A stretch of DNA of 64,000 nt from Chloroflexota bacterium. GTDB taxonomy: Bacteria; Chloroflexota; Chloroflexia; Thermomicrobiales; JADLAZ01. The translations under genes and the position numbers were made by a program. Location of the stretch: NCBI GenBank assembly GCA_020849725.1, contig JADLAZ010000282.1:1-64000 (forward strand). The letters run 5' to 3'. The notes below the pieces were generated by a model. That model worked only from the letters and a program-made list of their open reading frames with translations, was not told the DNA's origin and did not search any database. Position 1 is the stretch's first letter, and each line of letters begins with the position of its first letter. Below are positions 17,912 through 25,522 of this stretch, one piece after another.

Positions 17912-18769
17912 TCACTCAGCCCGAGGTACGGGCTCGGGACCACGGTCTCCCGGCGCCGGCGGTGTGCCGCGGCGAGGCCGGTGCCCTGGTCGCTGGTCAC
18001 GAGGGCGAGCGTGACCATCTCGCTGCGCTTGGGGTGCGCAGTCAACCCGTATCCAGACACCATAGTATAGGCGTGGCCACTGACGACTGGCTGACAGCGC
18101 CCCGGTGCGGCGACGCCTCGGCCTGGGCCGCGCGCCAAGGCATCGGAGGGGTGTCGCAGTGCGACACCCCCAGTCGAGCGACCCAGCGATGGTGGCGGCG
18201 CCAGTCGGCCACCCGACATCATTCCGGGAACTCTGTCGGCTACCGCCGCGGCCATGAGGCTCGGCGCTCGCGAACGGCCTGCCACTCCTCTGGTCGGCTG
18301 AGGCGTGCGGTCGACAGTGCCCGATTGGCGAGGCGAATTGGCCGCGGCCGCGTTGGCGAGCCGCGGCGGCGGGCATCGGGGCCGGGCCCCGACTTGCCGC
18401 CGGAGCCAGCTCGTCGGGCGATATGAGCGGCGCGCGCGGTTGCGCGGCGACCGGAGCGAATCCGCCCGCCAGCACGGGAAACGGTCCGTCGCCCACCTCC
18501 ATGGGGTACAGAACTGCCGGGATGGTGGCGGGTGGCCGTCGAGCGCTTCCGCGTCCGCTGGTGGAGAGGATGCATGGCTCCGCGTCGGCGAAGGCGCGGC
18601 GGGCGCCGCACTGGAGAGTGGCCAGGGCGCGGTCGTCGAAGTGGAGCAGTTTCAGCGCCACCGCCAGGGCGGTCAGCGCCGGCGTCAGCACCGCCCAGCG
18701 CAGCGTGTCGTCGACCGGGGAGTAGGCGGCCGGCAACGCCCGCACCAATTCGTCGTCGATCTCGTCCAA
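17912..18769 (-). CDS. doubtful small protein downstream of the HEPN gene
   Basis: A frame of 285 codons with a TTG start (18767-18769) preceded by GGAAGG. Only the first 65-70 residues look protein-like (MDEIDDELVRALPAAYSP...LTALAVALKLLHFDDRALATL); the rest is Arg/Pro/Ala-rich and contains a perfect intergenic-type palindrome (18148-18170), so the true gene may be shorter or degraded by a frameshift. It begins 32 bases after the HEPN gene on the same strand, so it could encode a partner or antitoxin of that protein. This is position-based inference only. Confidence 0.35.
   Translation of the reverse strand: MDEIDDELVRALPAAYSPVDDTLRWAVLTPALTALAVALKLLHFDDRALATLQCGARRAFADAEPCILSTSGRGSARRPPATIPAVLYPMEVGDGPFPVLAGGFAPVAAQPRAPLISPDELAPAASRGPAPMPAAAARQRGRGQFASPIGHCRPHASADQRSGRPFASAEPHGRGGSRQSSRNDVGWPTGAATIAGSLDWGCRTATPLRCLGARPRPRRRRTGALSASRQWPRLYYGVWIRVDCAPQAQRDGHARPRDQRPGHRPRRGTPPAPGDRGPEPVPRAE
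18148..18170. repeat. dispersed palindrome, copy 1
   Basis: GGGGTGTCGCA, one base (G), then the exact reverse complement TGCGACACCCC. Perfect 11-bp arms. Three further copies lie at 22048, 22097 and 40372. See the finding on this motif. Confidence 0.8.
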
Positions 18770-18800
18770 CGTGCCCTTCCGGGTGCGGGCGATGGCCGGC

Positions 18801-19847
18801 TCAGGCGCGGGCCGGCGCGGCCAGCAGCACGTGGAGGATGTGGGCGAGCGCCGGCCGGCAGTGGACGCGCACGAGGTCCGATTGCCCTGCCATCTGGTGC
18901 GCGGTGTAGTTGCGCACGATCAGCGCGACGAGCAGGCCCTTCCAGAACCGCGTGTCAGCGTCTGGCGCGGCGAGCGCTAAGGCGGCGCGCAGCCGGTCGT
19001 CGGCCGGCGTCGTCGAGCCGCGCTCCTCGCCGACGGCGGCGCGGGCCTGCTGATAGGCGGGCCACCACGTCTTCCCCTGGTAGAGCCGCCGCACCACCCC
19101 ACCGAAGGTGTCGCCCATGGCGCCGGCGATCGTCTTCAGCTCGACCTCCAGCAGGGCGCAGAGGTTGCGCAGCGCGCTGAAGACCTGCATCTGGCTGAAC
19201 TCGTTGGCGTACTCGGCGTCGGCCGCCGCGCTCGCGAGCAGTGCCCGGGCGTAGGCCAGCAGCGTCAGGCCGTGCTCGCCGAGGCGCCCGCACAGGCCCT
19301 CGATGTCGGCCCGCGTCGCGCCGCCGTCCACCAGACGGGTGATCGCGGCCAACTCCTCCTGGACCGGCGCGCTGAACTGCTCGCGCATCAGGTCGGTTAG
19401 GGCGAAGCTACGCTCGCGGGTCACGCCATAGGTGGCCACGTCATCGTCGGCGGCGCGCAGGAAGGCGACCACGGCCTCGTCGACACGCCCCTGGAGGAGG
19501 CAGACCGTGCCGATGTTGGCATGCAGGGCGCCGACGTGGCGGCCGACCTGCCGCTCCTGGCGATTGGCGAGCGCGTCCGCGAGCAGGGCGCGATAGAGCG
19601 CCTCGGCCCCGGCGAACAGGCCGGCGTCGACGAGCGCCAGGCCGATCTGGTTGGCCCGCAGCATGTAGACGTCGGGGTGCGCCGCCGGCGTGTTCAGCTC
19701 CGGCAGGTCGATGTCGTGGGCGAGCAGTTGCCGCGCGTCGCGCACGGCGGCGTCGATGGCCTCGCCGCGCAGGCCGGCGAGGCGGTCCCGGTAGTGCCGC
19801 CGGATGGCGGCCAGGTGCATCCATCCCAGCGCCGACGGCAGTTCCAT
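18801..19847 (-). CDS. TPR-like protein with C-terminal HEPN RNase motif
   Basis: A 348-residue protein. Residues about 60-150 form helix pairs like tetratricopeptide repeats (HPDVYMLRANQIGLALVDAG, GALHANIGTVCLLQGRVDEA). The C-terminus has FWKGLLVALIVRNYTAHQM, in which R312-N-Y-T-A-H317 is the R-N-x-x-x-H catalytic signature of HEPN ribonucleases, embedded in the usual helix. HEPN proteins act as toxins or in anti-phage defence by cutting RNA. ATG at 19845-19847 follows GGGAGGG. An IS5-family element sits 31 bases upstream and may have displaced its promoter. No cognate MNT nucleotidyltransferase is nearby; the small gene downstream is the only candidate partner. RNase activity is inferred from the motif. 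Confidence 0.65.
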   Translation of the reverse strand: MELPSALGWMHLAAIRRHYRDRLAGLRGEAIDAAVRDARQLLAHDIDLPELNTPAAHPDVYMLRANQIGLALVDAGLFAGAEALYRALLADALANRQERQVGRHVGALHANIGTVCLLQGRVDEAVVAFLRAADDDVATYGVTRERSFALTDLMREQFSAPVQEELAAITRLVDGGATRADIEGLCGRLGEHGLTLLAYARALLASAAADAEYANEFSQMQVFSALRNLCALLEVELKTIAGAMGDTFGGVVRRLYQGKTWWPAYQQARAAVGEERGSTTPADDRLRAALALAAPDADTRFWKGLLVALIVRNYTAHQMAGQSDLVRVHCRPALAHILHVLLAAPARA

Positions 19848-19878
19848 CGTCCATCCCTCCCGCGTCGCGCCCCGCCGC

Positions 19879-20816
19879 CTAACAGCCGGTATGGAAATCC
19901 CGATGGATAGAATCAGCGGCAGCTTGGGGGCTTGATCCAGAGCGAAAGGAAGCTGCTGTGCCCGCCACCGCGTCCCCGGTCTCCTCCGTCGATGTGCGCC
20001 GGAAGCGCTACGCCAGCGATCTCTCGCGCAAGGAATGGCGGGCCATCCGGCCTCACTTGGCCCAGTCGCCCGGCCCCGGCCGGCCGCGCACCGTCGATAT
20101 CCGCTTCGTCGTCAACGCCATCTTCTATGTCGTGCGCGCCGGCTGCCGGTGGCGCATGCTGCCGCGCGACTATCCGAACTGGAGCACTGTCTACTATTAC
20201 TTCCGCAAGTGGGCGCCTGATGGCACATGGGAGCGCCTCAATGATGTGCTGCGCGACAGCATCCGCCGGTTGGCCGGCAAGGAAGTCAGCCCGAGCGCGG
20301 CCATCATCGACAGTCAGAGCGTGAAGACGACCGAAGCGGGCGGGCCGCGTGGCTTCGACGCCTTCACGCGCGTCATGGGGCGCAAACGCCACATCGTCGT
20401 CGATACGCTGGGCTTGCTGCTGGTCGTCGTCGTCCATATCGCCTCCGTGCAGGACCCGGCGGGGGCCAAGCTGGTCTTGCGCGAGATCGCCGGCCGTTTC
20501 CCGCGCTTGGCGCTCATTTGGGCCGACGGGATCTACGCCTCGATCATCGGCTGGGTGGCAGAACAGTACGGCTGGGTGCTGGCGGTCGTGGCGCGCGAGC
20601 CGGGGGCGACGGGCTTCCGGGTGCTGCCGAGGCGCTGGATCGTGGAGCGCACCTTCGGCTGGTTCAATCGGTCGCGGCGGTTGAGCAAGGATTACGAGCA
20701 GGATCCGCGCATGAGCGAGGCGTTTGTCTACCTGGCCTCCATCCGGCTGATGCTGCGACGCCTTGATCGACACAAGCGCTTCATTCCGGCCGCCTGATTT
20801 CCACACGGGCAGTAAG
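19879..20816 (+). mobile_element. IS5-family insertion sequence
   Basis: An element of about 0.94 kb with one transposase gene. The ends form an imperfect inverted repeat of about 21 bp (17 matches): the left end starts CTAACAGCC and both arms end in TGGAAATC (left 19892-19899, right arm complementary at 20796-20803). No clear target duplication was seen, so the outer edges are uncertain by a few bases. It sits immediately upstream of the HEPN gene. Confidence 0.7.
19958..20797 (+). CDS. IS5-family transposase
   Basis: A 279-residue single-frame DDE transposase of the IS5 family (IS427-like size). The N-terminal DUF4096-type part reads DLSRKEWRAIRPHL...VNAIFYVVRAGCRWRMLP then YYYFRKWAPDGTWERLND. 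Catalytic residues: the first Asp in AAIIDSQSVKT, the second in LIWADGIYAS, and the Glu in RRWIVERTFGWFNRSRRLSKDYE. All are present and the frame is complete, so the element may be active. ATG at 19958 is usual for the group; a purine-rich AAAGGAAG lies upstream. Confidence 0.9.
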   Translation: MPATASPVSSVDVRRKRYASDLSRKEWRAIRPHLAQSPGPGRPRTVDIRFVVNAIFYVVRAGCRWRMLPRDYPNWSTVYYYFRKWAPDGTWERLNDVLRDSIRRLAGKEVSPSAAIIDSQSVKTTEAGGPRGFDAFTRVMGRKRHIVVDTLGLLLVVVVHIASVQDPAGAKLVLREIAGRFPRLALIWADGIYASIIGWVAEQYGWVLAVVAREPGATGFRVLPRRWIVERTFGWFNRSRRLSKDYEQDPRMSEAFVYLASIRLMLRRLDRHKRFIPAA

Positions 20817-21293
20817 CTCGACTTTCGCCATTCACCCTCTGCCACCCTGAGCGACCCGAGAACCCATCCGCACCTTAAGGATTTGTCAAGGAGGCGATTG
20901 ATCCCTGTCCATGCCGCCATCTCCGCTGCCGCCAACGTGATCCTGTTCCATGTCCCTGACCGGCCGCCGGCCGCCCGACCATTTCCGGATGTCGGGGTTA
21001 GCAGCGGACATCGAGAAAGTCCGGGCGCGGCCCATGGCGCGACAGGGAACGGCGCTTGCTGCCCCGGATGATCGTGAGACGCTTCGCGCGCTCACACCGG
21101 TCATCCCCGATCAAATGGCGAAAGTCGAGGTAAGGAACGGCGATGCGGGCGATCGGGCCGCGCCGGCCACCGGGTGGCCGGCGCTCGTCGCCGCCGCTCT
21201 ACTGGGAGCGACCTCGGCAATTCTTGGTGGCGGCCACGGCCGGCGCCGCAGCGGGCAGCGCGGCCCGGACGACGAGACGGCGGGAGGCGGCTC
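20817..21293. other. intergenic stretch of about 480 bp, no supported gene
   Basis: It lies between the IS5-family element and the small gene at 21294. A few open frames on the plus strand lack protein-like composition, although AAGGAGG-like sequences occur (near 20890). It may contain the former upstream region of the HEPN gene, separated by the insertion, and the promoter of the pair at 21294-21923. Confidence 0.35.
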
Positions 21294-21608
21294 ATGGCGA
21301 CCTGGCTGGTCTTCGACGGCGACGACGCGACCTATCTCCAGCACCTAGGGGCGCACCCGGCCTCCTTCGTCCTCAACTCGTATCGGTACCCCAAGGCGAC
21401 GTACCTGCCCCTCCACACGGCCGAGTGCGCGCTCATCAGGAAGTACACCACGGCCATGAAGCCGGGCGCGTTCACCGAGCGCGAGTTCATCAAGGTCTGG
21501 GGGCCGACGCCGGACGCCCTGCGGGCGTGGATCGCCCAGGGGGCCAAGCTGGTCGGCGGCGACTTCACGAGCGTCGACTGCTCCTGCCTAGCCGGGGTCG
21601 TCGTCTAG
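21294..21608 (+). CDS. small conserved-looking protein (104 aa)
   Basis: A 104-residue soluble protein reading YLQHLGAHPASFVLNSYRYP...YLPLHTAECALIRKY near the N-terminus. The pattern (W/Y-L-x-x-H-P-x-x-F-V-L-N, then Y-L-x-L-H-x-x-x-C) recalls a family of small accessory-region proteins of unknown function, but I cannot name it. ATG at 21294 follows GGGAGG. A second small gene starts 33 bases after its stop, so the two form a pair, probably an accessory cargo module. Confidence 0.55.
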   Translation: MATWLVFDGDDATYLQHLGAHPASFVLNSYRYPKATYLPLHTAECALIRKYTTAMKPGAFTEREFIKVWGPTPDALRAWIAQGAKLVGGDFTSVDCSCLAGVVV

Positions 21609-21641
21609 GCCGTCGTCGCCAGCAGACGCCGTGGGAGGGTA

Positions 21642-21923
21642 CTGAAGGATCAGTACGTCGGCGACGAGAGCGACTACCGCAAGTACGCCGTGCTGCGCCT
21701 ACTCACCGACGCCGGGAAGCTGCGCCTCGGCGTCTGCTGGTTGCTGACGGCCGACGACGACCGCGCCGACGGTGGCTTCGTGCGCTACCTCGCCGACCCG
21801 GCCCGCTGGCGCGCCCACGACCCGCCACTCTTCGACGGACTGCAGGCGATGGTGGCCGCGCCGGGCGGGCGTGACGTCCGGCGCGTTGAGCAGGCTGGCC
21901 TCCTGCCCGACACCCGCTTCTGA
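21642..21923 (+). CDS. small protein with apparent CTG start (93 aa)
   Basis: The frame reads LKDQYVGDESDYRKYAVLRLL followed by RLGVCWLLTADDDRADG, a recognisable start of a family of short proteins usually beginning M-L-K-D-Q-Y-x-G-D. Here the codon before Lys is CTG (21642) with GGGAGG just ahead, and no ATG/GTG/TTG exists upstream before a stop in frame. A GTG inside (21690) would lose the conserved first 16 residues. Either CTG is the start or the original ATG was lost by a small deletion. Function is unknown. Confidence 0.5.
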   Translation: MKDQYVGDESDYRKYAVLRLLTDAGKLRLGVCWLLTADDDRADGGFVRYLADPARWRAHDPPLFDGLQAMVAAPGGRDVRRVEQAGLLPDTRF

Positions 21924-22047
21924 ACGGAGGCAGAACTACGCGGTCGCGGGTGGGATTGTCAGCGTGTCAGTCGCTCACGATGGCTGTAGCCGTGCGACAC
22001 GCCTGGCCCAGCGCCACGGCGTCGCCGTCAATGGCAGCCACTCGACT

Positions 22048-22068
22048 GGGTGTCGCGGTGCGACACCC
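22048..22068. repeat. dispersed palindrome, copy 2
   Basis: GGGTGTCGC and GCGACACCC arms around GGT. Compared with copy 1 the A before the centre is G. It lies 49 bp from copy 3 on the 3' side of parB. Confidence 0.75.
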
Positions 22069-22096
22069 ACCCTGCTGTCAGCGTCAATCGCCCGGA

Positions 22097-22119
22097 GGGG
22101 TGTCGCAATGCGACATCAC
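22097..22119. repeat. dispersed palindrome, copy 3
   Basis: GGGGTGTCGCA, centre A, TGCGACA followed by TC; the right arm has diverged after seven bases. Same orientation-independent core as the other copies. Confidence 0.75.
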
Positions 22120-22476
22120 TTGCTCAGGATCACGGCCCTCGTGTCAGCGTCGGGCTCGGCACCAGGTGTGATTCAGTCAGGTCGGTCGGTTCCGGAGTGG
22201 GTACATTCGATTATCGCGCCGCCGGCGCCGGGCGCAGGTCAGATTCGCCCGCGCCGCGCCGAAGATGCCGCCCTGAGAGCCGCGCGCCCTTGTTACGTTC
22301 CCACCCAGTTCTCTGTCTCCCACTGGCTCCTCGTTCCGCACCGGTCGGGCCAGCGCTGACGAGCGCCGCCTGATCGTGCCACGGCGCGTCGTCCCTGGTC
22401 GCGACGTGCTCGTGCCTCCCACCACCAACGAGCTGGCTCACGCGCCGAGCGGGCCGCGGAACCGGCCGGTGCCTGG

Positions 22477-23724
22477 TCAGTGCGCGGCTTCGGCTGGCGC
22501 CTCGTCATCGGCCAGTCCCTGGCGCCAGGCCTCGGCCAGCGCGTAGCCCTCGGCCGCCAGCACCATCGCCAGCGCGGCGAACTGACGCCGGATCGGGCGC
22601 TGCACCGGGAGCGGGTCGGCGCCGAAGATCTCCGGATACCGCGCGAGCGCCCGCTGCCGGAGCTCCCGGACCTGCTCGACCAGGGCGCGCACGTCCGTGC
22701 CGAAGTAGTCCATCCGCTCGTTGACGGCCGGGTCGATGGTCGGCAGCGCGCCTGGTGATGTGTGCAGCCAGCCCGGCAGTCCCAAGCCGGTCCCGCCCGT
22801 CTGATCGGTGGGCGGTGCGTCCGGCGCTCCTGGCTCTGCCACCGTCGGAACGGTGTGGCCCGGCGGTGGCTCACCGGTCGGCGCTGCTCCAGCCGCACCC
22901 GTCAGTCCGCCACCCGGCCCGGGACCATCCCGCTCCCCATCGCCCAGGCCGTGGCCGGTCGCAGGACCGGCTGCGGACCGATCGGCGCTCGCGGTTCCGG
23001 TCGCCGGCACGGGAGGCGCGCCGGCGTATCCCGGCGCCGACGCGGCGGCGGGAGTCGCCGATCGGGCGCCCGAGCGCGCCCGGACGGTGGTGAGCGAGAG
23101 CGTGCCGCCGCGGCGCGCCTCGGCCAGCAACGCCCGCCGCTGGTCCGGGTCGTCGATCAGCCGGCGCATCGCGCGCGCCACGCTGAAGGCGATGAGCCCC
23201 TCGTGGACCGCGTGCTTGAGGTCGGGGTCCTCGCCCAACTGGAGCCGCTCGATGACGTAGGGCCGGCTCTTGCCGATGCGCCGGGCCAGTTCGGCCTGCG
23301 ACCAGTTGGTCGCAGCCAGCAGCTGACTGAACGCCTCCGCCTCGTCCGCCGGCGTCAGGTTCTCCCGCTGGCTGTTCTCGACGTAGGCAAGCAGCCGCAT
23401 CTGCACGTCGTCGGCCTCGCGGCTCAGCGCAGCGATCGTCTCCCAGCTCAGCAGTTGGGCCGCCCGCCAGCGCCGTTCGCCGGCGATCAGCTGATGGGCG
23501 CCGGGTCTGGTCGGGTGGGGCCGCACCGTGATGGGCTGCACCAGCCCCTCCGCCGCCATCGACGCGGCCAGCTCCCGCAGCTGCACCTCGCCGATGCCGG
23601 TGCGCGGCTGGAAGGGGTTGGGCTCGATGGACGCGACCGGGATCGCCGCGACCGCCTGGCCGGACGCCGCCGGACGACGGGAGCCCGGGCGGCTCGGGGC
23701 GGGCGGTTGCTCATTGACGGTCAT
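22477..23724 (-). CDS. parB: ParB/Spo0J-family partition protein
   Basis: A 415-residue protein. The N-terminal ParB/Srx nuclease-like (CTP-binding) domain is at residues about 27-125 with IPVASIEPNPFQPR, GERRWRAAQLL (82-92) and VENSQRENLTPADEA (116-130). The helix-turn-helix follows at 141-162 (NWSQAELARRIGKSRPYVIERL). A Pro/Ala/Gly-rich linker (about 210-320) leads to a C-terminal helical domain (ALVEQVRELRQRALARYPEIF) for dimerisation. ATG at 23722-23724 follows AGGAGGAGGG. With ParA it would segregate the element at cell division. The gene is separated from parA by 337 bp, unlike the tight coupling in most loci. Candidate binding sites lie downstream. Confidence 0.9.
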   Translation of the reverse strand: MTVNEQPPAPSRPGSRRPAASGQAVAAIPVASIEPNPFQPRTGIGEVQLRELAASMAAEGLVQPITVRPHPTRPGAHQLIAGERRWRAAQLLSWETIAALSREADDVQMRLLAYVENSQRENLTPADEAEAFSQLLAATNWSQAELARRIGKSRPYVIERLQLGEDPDLKHAVHEGLIAFSVARAMRRLIDDPDQRRALLAEARRGGTLSLTTVRARSGARSATPAAASAPGYAGAPPVPATGTASADRSAAGPATGHGLGDGERDGPGPGGGLTGAAGAAPTGEPPPGHTVPTVAEPGAPDAPPTDQTGGTGLGLPGWLHTSPGALPTIDPAVNERMDYFGTDVRALVEQVRELRQRALARYPEIFGADPLPVQRPIRRQFAALAMVLAAEGYALAEAWRQGLADDEAPAEAAH

Positions 23725-24061
23725 CGCCCGCCCTCCTCCTGCCGATCGCGGCATGCGCGCTGGCGCGCACGGCGCAACGGCGGCGCGGCGCGACCTGTCA
23801 GCGATCTGTCAGTGGAAATCCGCATACTACAGGAGAGGCGGACGCCACCACGGGCGCGGCCGCCGCGTCGTTGGTCCCCGTGGCCGGCGTGGCGGTCAGG
23901 GTTGCGCGCGTGCCCGCGCCGACGACGGTGAAGGTCAGGCCGATCGACGAGGGGGAGGCTCCCGCTCCCCGCCGAGACGGCCGGACACACCATGCATCCG
24001 GCGGACGCGGGCGCCCCGGCCGGCTCGGTCAGCGGTGCGCACCTGGGTACGACCGGACTGC
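23725..24061. other. parA-parB intergenic region
   Basis: 337 bp with no supported gene. The part next to parB contains TGTCAGCGATCTGTCAG (23798-23814), a direct repeat of TGTCAG in the position of a parB leader or operator, and the least GC-rich bases of the region (near 23815-23835), consistent with a separate parB promoter on the minus strand. Confidence 0.4.
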
Positions 24062-25201
24062 TCATGCCGTACCCCCCACCACCGCAGCGCCCGTCGCGGC
24101 GTCCGCCGACGGCGCCACCGGCCGTCCGGAGGCCACCAGGGCGGCGGCCACCTCCTCATAGCCGGTCGGGATGTCACCCTGAGTCAGCCACCGCCCGGCC
24201 GCCGGCGACCACGGGATCGCCGGTGCTGTCGGCAGCAGCGGCGCCATGGCCTCGGTCAGCGTCGCGGCCGGGGTCGTGTCTAGGTCGTCGCCACGCTGCA
24301 CCCGCGTCCAGACGACACTGAGCAGGGCCAGCTGGCTGGTCAGTGGCTGCCGCCGGACGTCCGCCACCAAGGCCGCCAACTGCGCCACTCCCCACCGATC
24401 GCTCGGCGTGGCCGGGACGAGCAGCCAGTCGGCCGCCACCAGCGCGCTCAGCGTCAGCGGGCCGAGATTGGGCGGGCAATCGAGCAAGATGACGTCATAG
24501 TCCCGTGCCAGGTCATCCACCACGCCAGCCAGACACCGCAGGGCCTCCCGGCTCGTCGCCAGCGCCAGGCGCGCCTCGGCCTGGGCGAGCCACGCGCCGC
24601 CCGTCAACAGCGCCGGGCGATCGCCCGACCCGGCGCGGACCGCCACCGGCAGCGCCCGCGCCTCCGGGGGCTCGACCAGCAACACCTCGGCCAGGGTCGG
24701 ACCGGGCGGCGGGGCGTCGGCGCCGAGCAAGCGCGTCACCGCCGCGGCCGGGTCGAGGTCGACGACCAGGACGCGGCACTGGTGACGCCGCTGCAAGACC
24801 TGAGCCAGCACGGCGGTGGTCAACGTCTTGCCGCTGCCGGGGTGCGGGTTGGCGATGGCGACGACGTGGGCGGTGTGGGACGACGGCGCGAGGATGTCGC
24901 GCACGACTTGGGCCAGCACCGCCCGCTGGCTGACGCCGGCCGTGACCGCGAACATCCGCAACGCCAGATGGAGCGGCGCCGGCAGGGTGATGCACACCCG
25001 CACGCCCTGGCGCGGCGCTATCTCGCGGGGACGCCGCCGGCCGGCCGAGCCGAGCAGGTGCTCGAGCGCGGCCTCGACCAGCTGCGACACCGACGTCGAC
25101 TGTCTGACCGCCAGCACCTTGAGCGCCGTCGCGTCGGCGGGTTCCGCCACCAGCATCGCCTGGACGCGCGGCTCGTGTGTCGTCCCGGTCGAGTGGCCCA
25201 T
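24062..25201 (-). CDS. parA: ParA-family ATPase fused to two ribbon-helix-helix-like domains
   Basis: A 379-residue protein. Residues about 22-50 (DATALKVLAVRQSTSVSQ, LVEAALEHLL) and 68-104 (VRVCITLPAPLHLALRMF, SQRAVLAQVVRDIL) each look like a ribbon-helix-helix DNA-binding unit. The ParA ATPase follows: P-loop NPHPGSGKT (118-126), VLVVDLDPAAAVTRLLG (Walker A'), and YDVILLDCPPNLGPLTL (Walker B). The ParA signature Lys of KGGxGKT is replaced by His120, which is unusual; the second Lys is kept. ATG at 25199-25201 follows GGGAGG. The built-in DNA-binding domains suggest it represses its own promoter, probably in the AT-rich region upstream. parB lies downstream. Confidence 0.82.
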   Translation of the reverse strand: MGHSTGTTHEPRVQAMLVAEPADATALKVLAVRQSTSVSQLVEAALEHLLGSAGRRRPREIAPRQGVRVCITLPAPLHLALRMFAVTAGVSQRAVLAQVVRDILAPSSHTAHVVAIANPHPGSGKTLTTAVLAQVLQRRHQCRVLVVDLDPAAAVTRLLGADAPPPGPTLAEVLLVEPPEARALPVAVRAGSGDRPALLTGGAWLAQAEARLALATSREALRCLAGVVDDLARDYDVILLDCPPNLGPLTLSALVAADWLLVPATPSDRWGVAQLAALVADVRRQPLTSQLALLSVVWTRVQRGDDLDTTPAATLTEAMAPLLPTAPAIPWSPAAGRWLTQGDIPTGYEEVAAALVASGRPVAPSADAATGAAVVGGTA

Positions 25202-25522
25202 GGCGCCTCCCGGCGCGCCCGTCCGAGCGCGCCTCCTGCTGGCAAAGGTAGTCTGACTCTCAGCATGTCTTTGACATATACAACTATGATCTATCTTGAC
25301 ATATAGACACATTAGTCTCTATACTAGGCGCGTAACCGCGCCGTGTCAATCCCTCGCCGCCACGCTGCCGCTCCGCTCCGTGACAACCACCATGGTGGAC
25401 AGGTCAGCGACCACGGCGTCACCGTCCGGTGCGATCGGGCGCGGTCCCCGGCCTGACCGCGTCGATTGATCAGCCGCCGGGCGGCGCCGGCGACCGGCCC
25501 ACCAGGGGCGAAAGGACGGACC
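25202..25522. promoter_or_regulatory. AT-rich divergent promoter region between parA and the tad locus
   Basis: This is the most AT-rich stretch of the window (about 25245-25330). It separates minus-strand parA from plus-strand tad genes. It contains two copies of TTGACATATA (25271 and 25296, 25 bp apart) and a sigma-70-like promoter facing the tad genes. The repeats could be operators for the RHH domains of ParA. A matching promoter for parA is expected but not clear. Confidence 0.6.
25296..25325 (+). promoter_or_regulatory. predicted sigma-70-type promoter of the tad operon
   Basis: TTGACA (25296-25301), 18 bases, then TATACT (25320-25325). Both boxes are near consensus, striking in such GC-rich DNA. 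The first gene downstream, cpaB, starts at 25523, leaving a leader of about 190 bases. The -35 box is itself part of the second TTGACATATA repeat, so a repressor bound there would block it. Confidence 0.6.

Larger units (their letters stand above)
21924..22476. other. repeat-rich intergenic region 3' of parB
   Basis: No gene is supported in these 550 bp. The left half holds two copies of the dispersed palindrome (22048, 22097), a decayed half-copy (TGCGACACGCC near 21993) and three copies of TGTCAGCGT (near 21957, 22076, 22140). This density of repeats beside parB suggests a partition centromere or a replication-control region; that is inference. The right half (22180-22476) shows nothing recognisable. 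Confidence 0.5.

Noticed and set aside
17764..18285. 173-codon minus-strand frame 3' of the HEPN region
   Set aside because: Ser/Arg/Gly-rich, spans the palindrome, and has no ribosome site; not considered coding.
19913..20935. 340-codon frame antisense to the IS5-family transposase
   Set aside because: Entirely explained as the mirror of the transposase frame; no protein features.
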